NCBI GenBank assembly: GCA_023398495.1
Contig: JAEWSG010000024.1
Location: 62,001-126,000 of the forward strand
DNA: 64,000 nt
Reading direction: 5' to 3'
From: Bacillota bacterium
Lineage (GTDB): Bacteria > Bacillota > Clostridia > Acetivibrionales > Acetivibrionaceae
The translations under genes and the position numbers were made by a program. The notes below the pieces were generated by a model. It was given only the letters and a program-made list of their open reading frames with translations. It searched no databases and was not told the DNA's origin. Below are positions 42,401 through 51,600 of this stretch, one piece after another. The stretch's first letter is position 1, and each line of letters starts with the position of its first letter.

Positions 42401-42607
42401 TTATATAAATCACGAAAATAATTATACATATAGATAACGTACACTAAAGCTAAATTTATATAGCACCCAAACGTTATCTAATTTAGATGAAAAACATCCT
42501 TTAATTTTAACTTTAGAGTTTTTCATCTATAGAGAATTTGATTTTCGTGATATTGTATTAAGGAAATTGAAGTGCGATGTAAAATCTTTATCGCATTCAA
42601 TATAGTT
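42401..42607 (+). repeat. Dispersed repeat family B, long copy with nested hairpins
   Basis: The outer arms are ATATAAATCACGAAAAT (42403) and ATTTTCGTGATATTGTAT (42541). The middle holds two perfect hairpins: TAGATAACGT/ACGTTATCTA (42431, 42471) and TAGATGAAAAAC/GTTTTTCATCTA (42485, 42519). The right third, AAATTGAAGTGCGATGTAAA to TTCAATATAG (42564-42605), is the part most often repeated in the window. The element fills the whole gap between the radical SAM gene and RNase J and ends 20 bases before the RNase J ribosome site. Confidence 0.85.
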
Positions 42608-42635
42608 TTAAAATATAATTTAATGGAGGTCTGTT

Positions 42636-44294
42636 GTGGCAAAAAGTAAGAAAAAACTAAGAGTAATTCCCCTTGGAGGGCTAGGAGAGATAGGAAAGAA
42701 TATCACTGTATTTGAATATGGTGACGATATTTTTGTAGTTGATTGCGGGATGGCATTTCCTGATGATGAAATGCTGGGGATAGATCTGGTGCTGCCCGAT
42801 ATAACATACCTTTTCAAAAATAGGGAACGGGTAAGAGGAATTGTTATCACTCATGGACATGAGGATCATATCGGTGGTTTACCTTATATGCTCAAGGAAA
42901 TCAATGTGCCTGTTTATGGCAGCAGGCTTGCACTAGGGTTACTGGAATATAAATTAGAAGAGCATAGGATTCTTTCCGAATGCAAGCTTAATTCTGTAGT
43001 CCCAGGTCAGACAATAGAACTAGGTGCTTTTAAAATTGAGTTTATCAGAACCACTCACAGCATAGTAGATGCTATGGGATTGGCTATTCATTCGCCGGTT
43101 GGAACAGTTGTACATACATCGGATTTTAAGATTGACTATACACCTATTTCTGGTGAACCGATTGATCTTCCACGTTTTGCCGAACTTGGTCAAAAGGGAG
43201 TATTGCTTCTTATGTGCGATAGTACCAATGTGGAGCGACCGGGTTATACAATGTCGGAAAGAACTGTAGGAGAAACCTTTAATGACATATTCCGCAATGC
43301 AGACAGCAGAATAATTATAGCTACTTTTGCTTCAAATGTACATAGGATTCAACAGATAGTAAATGCAGCAGTCAAGTACAATCGTAAAGTTGCTTTATGT
43401 GGCAGAAGCATGGTAAATGTCTGCAATAAGGCACTGGAACTAGGTTATTTGGAGATACCCGAAGGTACTCTGATAGATATTGAATACGCAAAAAACTATA
43501 ACAGAGAAGAGCTTGTGATTATTTCTACAGGAAGTCAGGGAGAACCTATGTCCGCATTGTCAAGAATAGCGGCAGGAGAACACAGACAAGTTGAGATTCT
43601 CCCTGGTGACTTAGTTGTAATTTCTGCAACCCCTATTCCCGGGAATGAAAAATCTGTATCAGGTGTAGTAAACGAACTGTTTAAGAAAGGTGCAGAAGTA
43701 ATTTATGAATCACTTGCAGATATACATGTTTCAGGACACGCATGTAAGGAAGAACTCAAACTGATCCAGCGTCTGGTGAAGCCTAAGTATTTTCTGCCTG
43801 TTCATGGCGAGTACAGGCATTTAAAAAAGCATGCCGATCTTGCCCAGTCTTTAGGTATGGAGAAAGAAAGAACCATAGTCATGGAAATAGGACAAGTTCT
43901 TGAAATAGATAGCCATGTTGCAAAGCTTAAGGGAAATGTACCTTCAGGTAAGGTGCTTGTTGATGGACTTGGAATTGGAGATGTCGGCAACATTGTATTA
44001 AGAGACAGAAAGCATTTGTCGGAAGATGGTATGATTATTGCTGTTGTTACTATCCAGAGGGAAACAGGAAACATCATAAACGGTCCCGATGTACTGACAA
44101 GAGGATTTGTTTATGGCAGGGAATCAGAAGAATTTATGGATGATGTTAAGCAGGTGTGCATGGAAGCTATTCAAAAAGGTGGTTCCAGAAATTTAACTTC
44201 CAAAAAGAATAAAATTAAGGAAACAATGAGAAATTACATATATCAAAGGACCAAACGTACACCGATGATTATACCGATAATTATGGAGATCTAA
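42636..44294 (+). CDS. rnjA: Ribonuclease J
   Basis: A 552-residue metallo-beta-lactamase/beta-CASP ribonuclease with 5'-3' exo- and endonuclease activity, central to mRNA turnover and rRNA maturation in Firmicutes. The start is GTG 42636, five bases after GGAGGT. Motifs are LGGLGEIGKNITVFE near residue 12, THGHEDHIGG near residue 73 (zinc ligands), MCDSTNVERPG near 193 and the beta-CASP VHGEYRHLKKHA near 388. The length is normal. Bacillus has two forms, J1 and J2; which one this is cannot be told. The leader is made of the family B repeat, which may affect its own stability. Confidence 0.95.
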   Translation: MAKSKKKLRVIPLGGLGEIGKNITVFEYGDDIFVVDCGMAFPDDEMLGIDLVLPDITYLFKNRERVRGIVITHGHEDHIGGLPYMLKEINVPVYGSRLALGLLEYKLEEHRILSECKLNSVVPGQTIELGAFKIEFIRTTHSIVDAMGLAIHSPVGTVVHTSDFKIDYTPISGEPIDLPRFAELGQKGVLLLMCDSTNVERPGYTMSERTVGETFNDIFRNADSRIIIATFASNVHRIQQIVNAAVKYNRKVALCGRSMVNVCNKALELGYLEIPEGTLIDIEYAKNYNREELVIISTGSQGEPMSALSRIAAGEHRQVEILPGDLVVISATPIPGNEKSVSGVVNELFKKGAEVIYESLADIHVSGHACKEELKLIQRLVKPKYFLPVHGEYRHLKKHADLAQSLGMEKERTIVMEIGQVLEIDSHVAKLKGNVPSGKVLVDGLGIGDVGNIVLRDRKHLSEDGMIIAVVTIQRETGNIINGPDVLTRGFVYGRESEEFMDDVKQVCMEAIQKGGSRNLTSKKNKIKETMRNYIYQRTKRTPMIIPIIMEI

Positions 44295-44312
44295 ATGAGA
44301 CTTTGGTGCGAT

Positions 44313-47300
44313 TTATTCAATAGATTTAAGGGATTCAACCATATTTATATTCTTTAGTTTGCCATACATTGACAGGTTGACTAATACTGAAAATATCATT
44401 GTAAGTAGTATGGATAATAAGAAACTTAATAAATGAATGCTCTGACCAAACATCATGGTATCGATTTCCATTGTACCAATAACATATTTGTGGAGCAAGG
44501 CCCCGAGCATTATTCCCAGCAAAGTTCCCATGATACTGAGCAGTATATTCTCTCTGTATACATAGGAGGATACCTCTCCATCCCGGAAGCCTAAAACCTT
44601 GATAGTGGCGATTTCTCTTAACCTTTCAGTGATGTTTATATTTGTGAGGTTATACAGCACTACAAAGGCCAGGGCTCCGGCAGATAATATAAGTATCATA
44701 ACAACATAGTCGAGGCTTTCCATGGTGTCTTTGACTTCTTCTGCTATTCTTCTTGTTAATACCACAGCAAGTACACCTTTATTGTTCATCAGTGTTTCCT
44801 TGAATTCACGTTCCTCAATGGTTTCAGGATTTCTTAAATTGAACATTCCGGCGTTGTACTTAGGATCACCAAAAGTAACTTTGTTAAAGTAATCCGGTGA
44901 AAGGAAAATGTAGTGAGACAAATAATTCTCAGCTATGGCACTTACCATAATCTCATAGGTTATATTGTCGTTGTCTCTGAATTTTAAAGTATCTCCAACA
45001 CCAAGCCGCAGAAGATTTGATAACTTCTCGGAAATAACGGCACCATCTTGCGGAAGGTCGATTTTATTTTTAGTTTCCCTGTCATGAAGATTGACGAAAT
45101 TGGCAAACTGCTCGGTATTTTCAGGTACCATGATATTTGTTTCGTAGCTTCTGTTTGAGTTTCCGGCAAATACATCACCATTTTCACTGAATACAAGGAT
45201 ATAAGATTCAATTGAAGAATCTTCACTTAGAATGCTTCCAAAATCTCTTTCTGAAATTTCTTTATCGGTATCCACAAGCACTTGCCCATCATAAACAAAG
45301 ATGTCATCAAACTGCTTATCCATAATATCGTTTATAGAGTTCTTAAGCCCAAATCCTGTAACAAGGAGTGCAGTACAGCCTGAGATCCCAATGACGGTCA
45401 TTAGGAATCTCTGTTTGTATCTGAATATATTGCGGGCGGTTATCTTATGGGTAAAGGACAATCTTTTCCAGAAAAAAGCGATTCTTTCAAGGAGGATCCT
45501 TTTGCCGGGTTTTGGAGCTTTTGGTTGTATTAGTACTGCCGGAGTTGTACGGAGTTCTTGCAGTGTGGCAAGCAATGACGCAGATACAGTAGTAATTACT
45601 GCCAGAAGTATTGAAATAACAGCGTAATTCAAGTGATAAGGAGTTATTCGTACAGGTATTTTGTACATAATACCATAGGCGTTCATTATAGCATTAGGAA
45701 ACAGCCAAAAACCTATGCTAAGGCCGAGCAACGACCCGAGCACGCTCGATAGCAGTGCATAAATCAAGTACTTTGAAGCTATGGTGAAGGTGCTGTAGCC
45801 CAAAGCTTTGAGTGTGCCTATTTCCATTCTGTCATCTTCCACCATCCTTGTCATGGTGGTTAAACATACTAATGCAGCCACCAAAAAGAAAAACAGGGGA
45901 AATACTTTAGCAACCGCTCCAATCCTTCGGGCATCATCACCATAACCTGCATAACCAGGGTTTCCGTCTCTTTCAAAAACAAACCAACCGGATGGAATTT
46001 CAAGTATCTGCTTTTCACTATCTTTAATTTTTTCTTCTGCATCCTGTATTTCCTTTAAAGCTTTAGTTCTATTCCCAATATAGGTTTTACGTCCTTCCAA
46101 TAAATCAACTTCAGCTTTTGCAAGCTTGAGGCGACCCTCTTCTAAAGACTTATCTAAATCCTGCTTAGCCTTGTTTAATACATTTTCACCATCTGAAATT
46201 TTTGCTGCATTTTTATCAATTTCTGCTTTTGCTTTGTCAAGCTCCAGTTTACCAGTATCTAAAGTGGCTTTTGCTATGATTAATTCTTTTTGTCCTGCTT
46301 CATACTCTGCCAAGCCAGTTTTATATTCATTTAAAGCTGTAGCTCCTTGAGTGTATCTCGAAAAACCCTCCTGATACTCCTTTATTCCTGAAGTATGCTT
46401 GGATTCCATACCGGTTATTATGCTTTGTAAAGTCATACCTAGAGTAAGAACAAAATTTTCGTCACCCAATTTTGCAGAGTTTACAATTATCTCAGATGCC
46501 TCAGGTGAATATGTTTTGACTTTATCTATCAGCTGATTATATTCCTCAATATTACGAGGTGGGTTGGCATCAAGATCTGTTTGTATTTCTTTAAGCCCAT
46601 GAATGGACTTTGAAAGTAAATTCAATTGTGTATTTGCCAGGTCCAATTTTTCTTTGCTGGCTGACAATTCAGCTTCTAAGGGTTTGAGTAGTTGTCCAGC
46701 ACTATCAAGTTTAGCTTTTGCAGTAACCAGCTCTTTTTCGGCTTTTATATAGTCGTTATATCCTGCCAGCCACTTTTGGTAATTTTTTTCATACAATTTT
46801 TTACCGTTTTCCAACTCTTTTTTGCCGTTTTCAAGTTCTGTTTCTTTGTCTTTGAGTTCTTTTGTGTATTTTATATCATTCTTATTTAGCTCGTCTTTTC
46901 CTTTTAAAATTTCGTTTTCGGCTTCCGCCAGTTTTTTTTCAGCGTCTGCTAATTCCGCCTCGGCTTTGGATTTGTTTTCCTCAAGTTCTTTTTTTCCGTC
47001 TTCGAGTTTTCTCTTAAGTTCTTGGGTTTCTATTGCCACAGCATTTGTACCCAGTTTCTCAAGCACAGATTTAATAGGTGATATATGTGCTTGATATTCG
47101 TTTGAATACGCTTTAAAATCATTGGATTGTGTTGTTCTTATAAAAATATCTGTGACTTTTTCAATTTTAAAGTCTTTTTCGTGAATGTATGCAAAGAAAT
47201 CTATGGAACCATTGCCGATATTGGTTTGTCCTCTCTCAAAGTTAATGTATAACGGAGAGTCAATTATTCCAACAACAGTAAAGGTTTCAGTTCTGATAAA

Positions 47301-47807
47301 ATCATCTGTCTGTTGATTTTCAGGTACTGAGAGGACAACCTTACTACCTAGCTTAATATCTTTAGGAACGTTAACACCGTATTCTACAACTATTTCACCC
47401 GATTTCTCCGGCATTCGGCCTTCTTTAATCACAGGAATATTCAGTCCGCTGCCATCTTTATAGTATTTATGATCATAACTAAACAGCTTGACAATGGATG
47501 TAATTCCCTCCTGAGAAGTTAGAAATAGGTCTTTTGAGTAGCCTTTCTGTACGTTGTATATTCCTTCGGTTTTCATTACATTGGTGATGTCCCCTTCCTC
47601 AAATCCAAGGGAGGATACAATTCTAAAGTCAGACAAATTATTATTCTTATAGTATTTGTCTGCCGACAATATCATATCCGGTTCAGTGGCATTTATGCCA
47701 GCAAAAAAACCTACTCCAACGGCTATAATTGCAAGGACCGATAAAAACCTTGGCATACTTTTTAGTATCATTCTAAGGAGACTTTTGTAGAAGGATTTTT
47801 TCTTCAT
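44313..47807 (-). CDS. FtsX-like ABC permease with long coiled-coil region
   Basis: About 1164 residues. I choose ATG 47807, whose A is shared with the stop of the upstream ATPase gene (TGATG); an ATG six bases earlier is also possible. A first membrane segment near residue 20 (FLSVLAIIAVGVGFFAGI) precedes a MacB-like periplasmic domain. Residues about 260-620 are a long heptad-rich coiled coil (for example KLEDGKKELEENKSKAEAEL). Two FtsX domains follow, each with membrane helices (FPLFFFLVAALVCLTTMTRM; VVMILILSAGALAFVVLYNL). With the LolD-type ATPase it forms a mechanotransmission-type ABC complex that moves lipids, proteins or drugs, or signals, across the membrane. The coiled coil would reach into the cell wall space. 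The substrate is unknown. Confidence 0.88.
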   Translation of the reverse strand: MKKKSFYKSLLRMILKSMPRFLSVLAIIAVGVGFFAGINATEPDMILSADKYYKNNNLSDFRIVSSLGFEEGDITNVMKTEGIYNVQKGYSKDLFLTSQEGITSIVKLFSYDHKYYKDGSGLNIPVIKEGRMPEKSGEIVVEYGVNVPKDIKLGSKVVLSVPENQQTDDFIRTETFTVVGIIDSPLYINFERGQTNIGNGSIDFFAYIHEKDFKIEKVTDIFIRTTQSNDFKAYSNEYQAHISPIKSVLEKLGTNAVAIETQELKRKLEDGKKELEENKSKAEAELADAEKKLAEAENEILKGKDELNKNDIKYTKELKDKETELENGKKELENGKKLYEKNYQKWLAGYNDYIKAEKELVTAKAKLDSAGQLLKPLEAELSASKEKLDLANTQLNLLSKSIHGLKEIQTDLDANPPRNIEEYNQLIDKVKTYSPEASEIIVNSAKLGDENFVLTLGMTLQSIITGMESKHTSGIKEYQEGFSRYTQGATALNEYKTGLAEYEAGQKELIIAKATLDTGKLELDKAKAEIDKNAAKISDGENVLNKAKQDLDKSLEEGRLKLAKAEVDLLEGRKTYIGNRTKALKEIQDAEEKIKDSEKQILEIPSGWFVFERDGNPGYAGYGDDARRIGAVAKVFPLFFFLVAALVCLTTMTRMVEDDRMEIGTLKALGYSTFTIASKYLIYALLSSVLGSLLGLSIGFWLFPNAIMNAYGIMYKIPVRITPYHLNYAVISILLAVITTVSASLLATLQELRTTPAVLIQPKAPKPGKRILLERIAFFWKRLSFTHKITARNIFRYKQRFLMTVIGISGCTALLVTGFGLKNSINDIMDKQFDDIFVYDGQVLVDTDKEISERDFGSILSEDSSIESYILVFSENGDVFAGNSNRSYETNIMVPENTEQFANFVNLHDRETKNKIDLPQDGAVISEKLSNLLRLGVGDTLKFRDNDNITYEIMVSAIAENYLSHYIFLSPDYFNKVTFGDPKYNAGMFNLRNPETIEEREFKETLMNNKGVLAVVLTRRIAEEVKDTMESLDYVVMILILSAGALAFVVLYNLTNINITERLREIATIKVLGFRDGEVSSYVYRENILLSIMGTLLGIMLGALLHKYVIGTMEIDTMMFGQSIHLLSFLLSILLTMIFSVLVNLSMYGKLKNINMVESLKSIE

Positions 47808-48508
47808 CACCATTCAATCCTTTCAACAGGAGTTGGATTTTCATTTTTCTTAATTTGTGATACCTGCCCGTTTTTCATCTTAATAACCTTATCCGCCATA
47901 TCTGTCAGTGCAGCATTATGAGTAATAACAACTACTGTCATGCCTGTATTCTTGCAAGTATCCTGCAGCAATTTCAAAATGGCTTTACCTGTCTGATAAT
48001 CGAGAGCTCCTGTTGGTTCATCGCACAGAAGAAGCTTTGGGTTTTTTGCCAGTGCTCTTGCAATTGATACCCTTTGTTGTTCTCCACCTGAGAGCTGTGA
48101 TGGGAAGTTGTTCATCCTATCTTTTAATCCCACCATTTCCAATACCTGTTTGGCATTCATGGGGTTTTTGCTCATCTGTGAGGATAATTCAATGTTTTCT
48201 AAGGCTGTAAGGTTTTGGATAAGGTTGTAGAACTGAAATACAAAGCCGATATCATATCTTCTGTATTCGGTTAAAAGCTTACGGGAATACTTGCTTATAT
48301 TCTTATTGCCTACGATGACGGTTCCCTGATCTAAGGAATCCATACCTCCCAATATATTCAGTACTGTTGTTTTACCTGCACCCGAAGGGCCGACTACCAC
48401 AGCAAACTCTCCTTTGTCTATTTCGAAGCTTACGCCGTTCAGGGCGTTTATAACAACTTCGCCCATTTTATATATTTTGTAAACGTTATCGAGTTTTATG
48501 TAGCTCAT
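47807..48508 (-). CDS. ABC transporter ATP-binding protein (LolD/MacB type)
   Basis: A 233-residue ATPase with Walker A GPSGAGKTT near residue 40, Q-loop FVFQFYNLIQNLTA, signature LSGGEQQR near 140, Walker B LLLCDEPTGALD near 160 and the H-loop VITHN near 197. It belongs to the family pairing with FtsX/MacB-like permeases. Its stop overlaps the permease start, so the two are translationally coupled and form one exporter. It reads away from the DEAD-box helicase gene, with about 340 bases between. Confidence 0.94.
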   Translation of the reverse strand: MSYIKLDNVYKIYKMGEVVINALNGVSFEIDKGEFAVVVGPSGAGKTTVLNILGGMDSLDQGTVIVGNKNISKYSRKLLTEYRRYDIGFVFQFYNLIQNLTALENIELSSQMSKNPMNAKQVLEMVGLKDRMNNFPSQLSGGEQQRVSIARALAKNPKLLLCDEPTGALDYQTGKAILKLLQDTCKNTGMTVVVITHNAALTDMADKVIKMKNGQVSQIKKNENPTPVERIEW

Positions 48509-48795
48509 TGTATCACCTTTCTTTATAATTTACGGTAAATGGTATATTTCTACTAAATGGTTATTTCTAATCTTATTAGCTATTGAGAGCTTACAAATTC
48601 AGACCATTAGTAATATTATACTTATTGATTAGTAATAGTTCAATGGTATGTAAGATATATAAATATTTCTATATTGTGTTGGATTTGGAAAGGATTAAGT
48701 GCATTTATATCATTAATTAAAGAACAGATATTGGTAAGTAATAAACTTATGCCATAATAATATTGATGGGTTTTGTCAATAATGATACAATTACC

Positions 48796-48834
48796 GAAGC
48801 ACAATGTAAAATCTTTATCGAGTTCAATATAGGA
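48796..48834 (+). repeat. Dispersed repeat family B, partial copy before the helicase gene
   Basis: The copy contains AATGTAAAATCTTTATCGAG followed by TTCAATATAGG and matches 42575-42606. It lies in an open frame upstream of the helicase and ends at the ribosome site AGGAAAGGA. The rest of the gap 48509-48795 is AT-rich, with no feature that I recognise. Confidence 0.75.
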
Positions 48835-48846
48835 AAGGAAAACAAA

Positions 48847-50292
48847 ATGTTACAAACAGGTTTTGATAAGTATAAATTGAGCAATGAGATATTGAAAGCT
48901 ATATATATGCTGAATTTTAAAAGTCCTACAAAAGTGCAGGAGATGATTATACCCTCGCTACTGGATCAAAAGGACGTAATAGTAAAATCTCAAACCGGAA
49001 GCGGAAAGACTGCTGCATTTGCCATTCCTATTTGTGAACTGGTGGATTGGGAGGAAAACAAGCCACAGGCACTCGTGCTTGCACCTACAAGAGAACTTGC
49101 CATTCAGGTAAAAGAAGATATTTTTAATTTGGGAAGATTCAAAAGGCTTAAAGTTTCCGCAATATATGGGAGGTATTCTTTCTATAATCAGGAAAAGGAA
49201 CTCAAACAGAAAACACATGTGGTAGTTGGTACGCCAGGTCGTATAATAGATCATTTGGAAAGAGGAACACTTGATACATCTGAAATAAAATATCTTGTAA
49301 TAGATGAGGCAGATGAAATGCTGAGCATGGGGTTCATAGAGCAGATTGAGTACATAATTGAAAAGCTGCCCAAGGAACGCACAACTGTTTTGTTATCAGC
49401 AACAATGCCCAAAGACATAGTGGTTTTATGCGATAAATACATGAAAGATCCTGTACATGCAGAAATAGAAGATGAAAACAGGGTTATAGACAGGGTGGCT
49501 CAGGAAAGATACTTTGTAGATGAAAGCGATAAGATCAGCCTGCTAAAAGATATAACAACAGTAGAGAACCCAGACAGTTGTATTGTATTTTGCAGCACAA
49601 AGGTTAAAACCGATGAACTTTTTGAAGAGATGTTAAAACTGAATTATACTTGCGGAAAAATACATGGCGGAATGGAGCAAAGTGAACGAGTAAAAGTTAT
49701 GAATGATTTTAAACAGGGGTATTTCAGATATCTTGCAGCCACTGATGTTGCGGCCAGAGGGATAGACATAGATGACATTTCCCTAGTTATAAATTATGAT
49801 ATACCTCAGGACAAGGAAAGCTATGTCCACAGGATAGGAAGAACCGGACGTGTTGGCAGGAGTGGAAAAGCAATTACTTTTGTGACGCAGGATGAAACTA
49901 AGTACTTAGATGATATAAATAAGTACATAGGTAAAGAAATTGAACTCAAAGAAAGGCCGGACAAGGAAACAGTAGAAGCATTAAAACTTAAATTTGTAGA
50001 AAAAATGAAAGAGCAGCCGCAATTAAAGCAAAGAAAAGGCGAACAGCTAAGCCGTGATATCACCAGATTGCATATTAATGCCGGAAAGAAAACCAAGATG
50101 AGACCTGTAGACGTTGTTGGTACACTTTGTAGTATAGAAGGTATGACAGCAGATGATATAGGTATAATTAATATAGCGGATGTATCTACCTTCGTAGAGG
50201 TGTTAAATAATAAAGGTGAAATGGTTATAAACGAGTTGCAGAAGAAACCCATAAAGGGCAAACTTCGCAAGGTAAAAAAAGTGGAGATATAA
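48847..50292 (+). CDS. dbpA: DEAD-box RNA helicase with DbpA-type RNA-binding domain
   Basis: A 481-residue ATP-dependent RNA helicase. I start at ATG 48847, behind AGGAAAGGA, because the 28 codons upstream run through a dispersed repeat found elsewhere outside genes. Motifs are the Q motif with SPTKVQEMIIPSLL, Walker A SQTGSGKTAAF near residue 48, DEADEML near 155, SATMP near 188 and HRIGRTGRVGRSG near 325. The C-terminal 75 residues (RLHINAGKKTKMRPVDVVGT) match the DbpA/YxiN RNA recognition domain that targets helix 92 of 23S rRNA, so a role in 50S assembly is likely. The next gene is convergent, only seven bases away. Confidence 0.9.
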   Translation: MLQTGFDKYKLSNEILKAIYMLNFKSPTKVQEMIIPSLLDQKDVIVKSQTGSGKTAAFAIPICELVDWEENKPQALVLAPTRELAIQVKEDIFNLGRFKRLKVSAIYGRYSFYNQEKELKQKTHVVVGTPGRIIDHLERGTLDTSEIKYLVIDEADEMLSMGFIEQIEYIIEKLPKERTTVLLSATMPKDIVVLCDKYMKDPVHAEIEDENRVIDRVAQERYFVDESDKISLLKDITTVENPDSCIVFCSTKVKTDELFEEMLKLNYTCGKIHGGMEQSERVKVMNDFKQGYFRYLAATDVAARGIDIDDISLVINYDIPQDKESYVHRIGRTGRVGRSGKAITFVTQDETKYLDDINKYIGKEIELKERPDKETVEALKLKFVEKMKEQPQLKQRKGEQLSRDITRLHINAGKKTKMRPVDVVGTLCSIEGMTADDIGIINIADVSTFVEVLNNKGEMVINELQKKPIKGKLRKVKKVEI

Positions 50293-50298
50293 ATCCGT

Positions 50299-51372
50299 TT
50301 ATTCTATTAATTTGACCGACTTGCTGTACGGCAAACTGGTGTAATCGTTTGAACCCCCGATAATAGTAATGTTACTGCCGTTAAAGGTTACTTTATCGCC
50401 GATTACCCTTCCGTAAACTGTTTGACCTGAACCATTAAAAATAATTCTGCCGTTAGGAGCATATACAATTCCGTTCAGTTCAGCACTCGAACCATTAATA
50501 GATATAATTCCGTTTTTGGAATAAAAGGCAACAGCGTCATCGGTAGAGTTTCTGAGATTGCTACCGTTAAAGGTAATGTTTCCAGTTACAAGTATGCATC
50601 CATTCCCCGAAAAGTGACTGCCGTTTATTGTCAGGTCTCCGTCTATGTAAATGGGCTCATCTACATTAATATTGCTGGAATTAAATGTTTTATCCCCCAT
50701 ATATATGTTTCCAGCTTGCTCGGCCTGAAGTATAATTTTCTCCGATAAATCAGGCATTTCAACATAATCGGCACCTGGATATCTATTATCAACATCTGTG
50801 GAACCGCCGTTTATGCGAAGTGTACCACTTGCTTCACAAGTTCCTGTGATTGTATTGCCAGAACCGTTCATAAAAAAATTCTGATTTGTATGAGTGCTTC
50901 CTTCTATATAGTGGTTGCTGCCGTTTAAGTTTAGAGAAGTAGTTTTGCTTCCTGAAAACAGCACATAATCAAACGGGCCTCCAAGTCTTTCGCTGAGAGC
51001 AGCTTTAGCCTGTGGCTTGATTGTAGCTGATTCAAAGCCAAGTATTTTAGCAAATAAATAGTTTATAGTTAGATTTCCTTCTATTGCTATAACTTTGCCT
51101 GCGTTTGCAAAGGTTATTTCTATATCGGACTGCTTAAATCCATTTTTTTCAATATATTTAAGGGCTATGTCTTCAGCTCTTGAGGTATCAGGCAGTTCCT
51201 GAGCAGCAGCAAGTGCACAGGCATCTACGGCGTTTTGAAATTTGCTTTTCTCAATACTGACTGCACCAAAATCTATAACAAGGGCAGATATTCCAAGAAC
51301 AACTGTTAAAGTGAATGCAAATAATACTATAGATGTACCTTTGTTATTACTTAGTGCTCTCAATAGTTTCAA
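50299..51372 (-). CDS. TadG-like pilus-type protein with NGS-rich beta repeats
   Basis: A 357-residue protein starting at TTG 51372, seven bases after AAGGAGGTG. The first 45 residues match the TadE/TadG N-terminal membrane anchor (SNNKGTSIVLFAFTLTVVLG, then ISALVIDFG). The next part, DACALAAAQELPDTSRAEDI, is the usual pseudopilin-like continuation. From about residue 140 to 345 it has at least nine short repeats around the word NGS (LNLNGSNHYIEG, FMNGSGNTITG, LTINGSHFSGNG, ITFNGSNLRN, IIFNGSGQTVYG), which suggest a right-handed beta-helix or bactofilin-like stack outside the cell. No Tad secretion genes are nearby. It lies divergently from the beta-helix protein at 51601, with only 230 bases between, so both could be part of one surface system. 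Confidence 0.8.
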   Translation of the reverse strand: MKLLRALSNNKGTSIVLFAFTLTVVLGISALVIDFGAVSIEKSKFQNAVDACALAAAQELPDTSRAEDIALKYIEKNGFKQSDIEITFANAGKVIAIEGNLTINYLFAKILGFESATIKPQAKAALSERLGGPFDYVLFSGSKTTSLNLNGSNHYIEGSTHTNQNFFMNGSGNTITGTCEASGTLRINGGSTDVDNRYPGADYVEMPDLSEKIILQAEQAGNIYMGDKTFNSSNINVDEPIYIDGDLTINGSHFSGNGCILVTGNITFNGSNLRNSTDDAVAFYSKNGIISINGSSAELNGIVYAPNGRIIFNGSGQTVYGRVIGDKVTFNGSNITIIGGSNDYTSLPYSKSVKLIE

Positions 51373-51600
51373 GGCAGAACACCTCCTTATCTTATTATAT
51401 ATAAAAATGGATTTTTACGCATGAGCTGGAGGTCTATCTTTGTATGATACATTAGTTCTATTTCTTAATAAATTTCTGCATGTTTTATGATGCAGAAAAT
51501 GTTATTATGCAGCATAAATCCAATAGCTTCAGGGATTATTGACAATATATATCATTATATGATAAGTTTAACCTGTTAATATAAGGGAGGAGGCTGACAA

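Noticed and set aside
44313..47807. SMC-like or autotransporter role for the coiled-coil protein
   Set aside because: The long coiled coil lies between the first membrane segment and two FtsX domains, and the gene is coupled to a LolD-type ATPase, so an ABC permease explains it.
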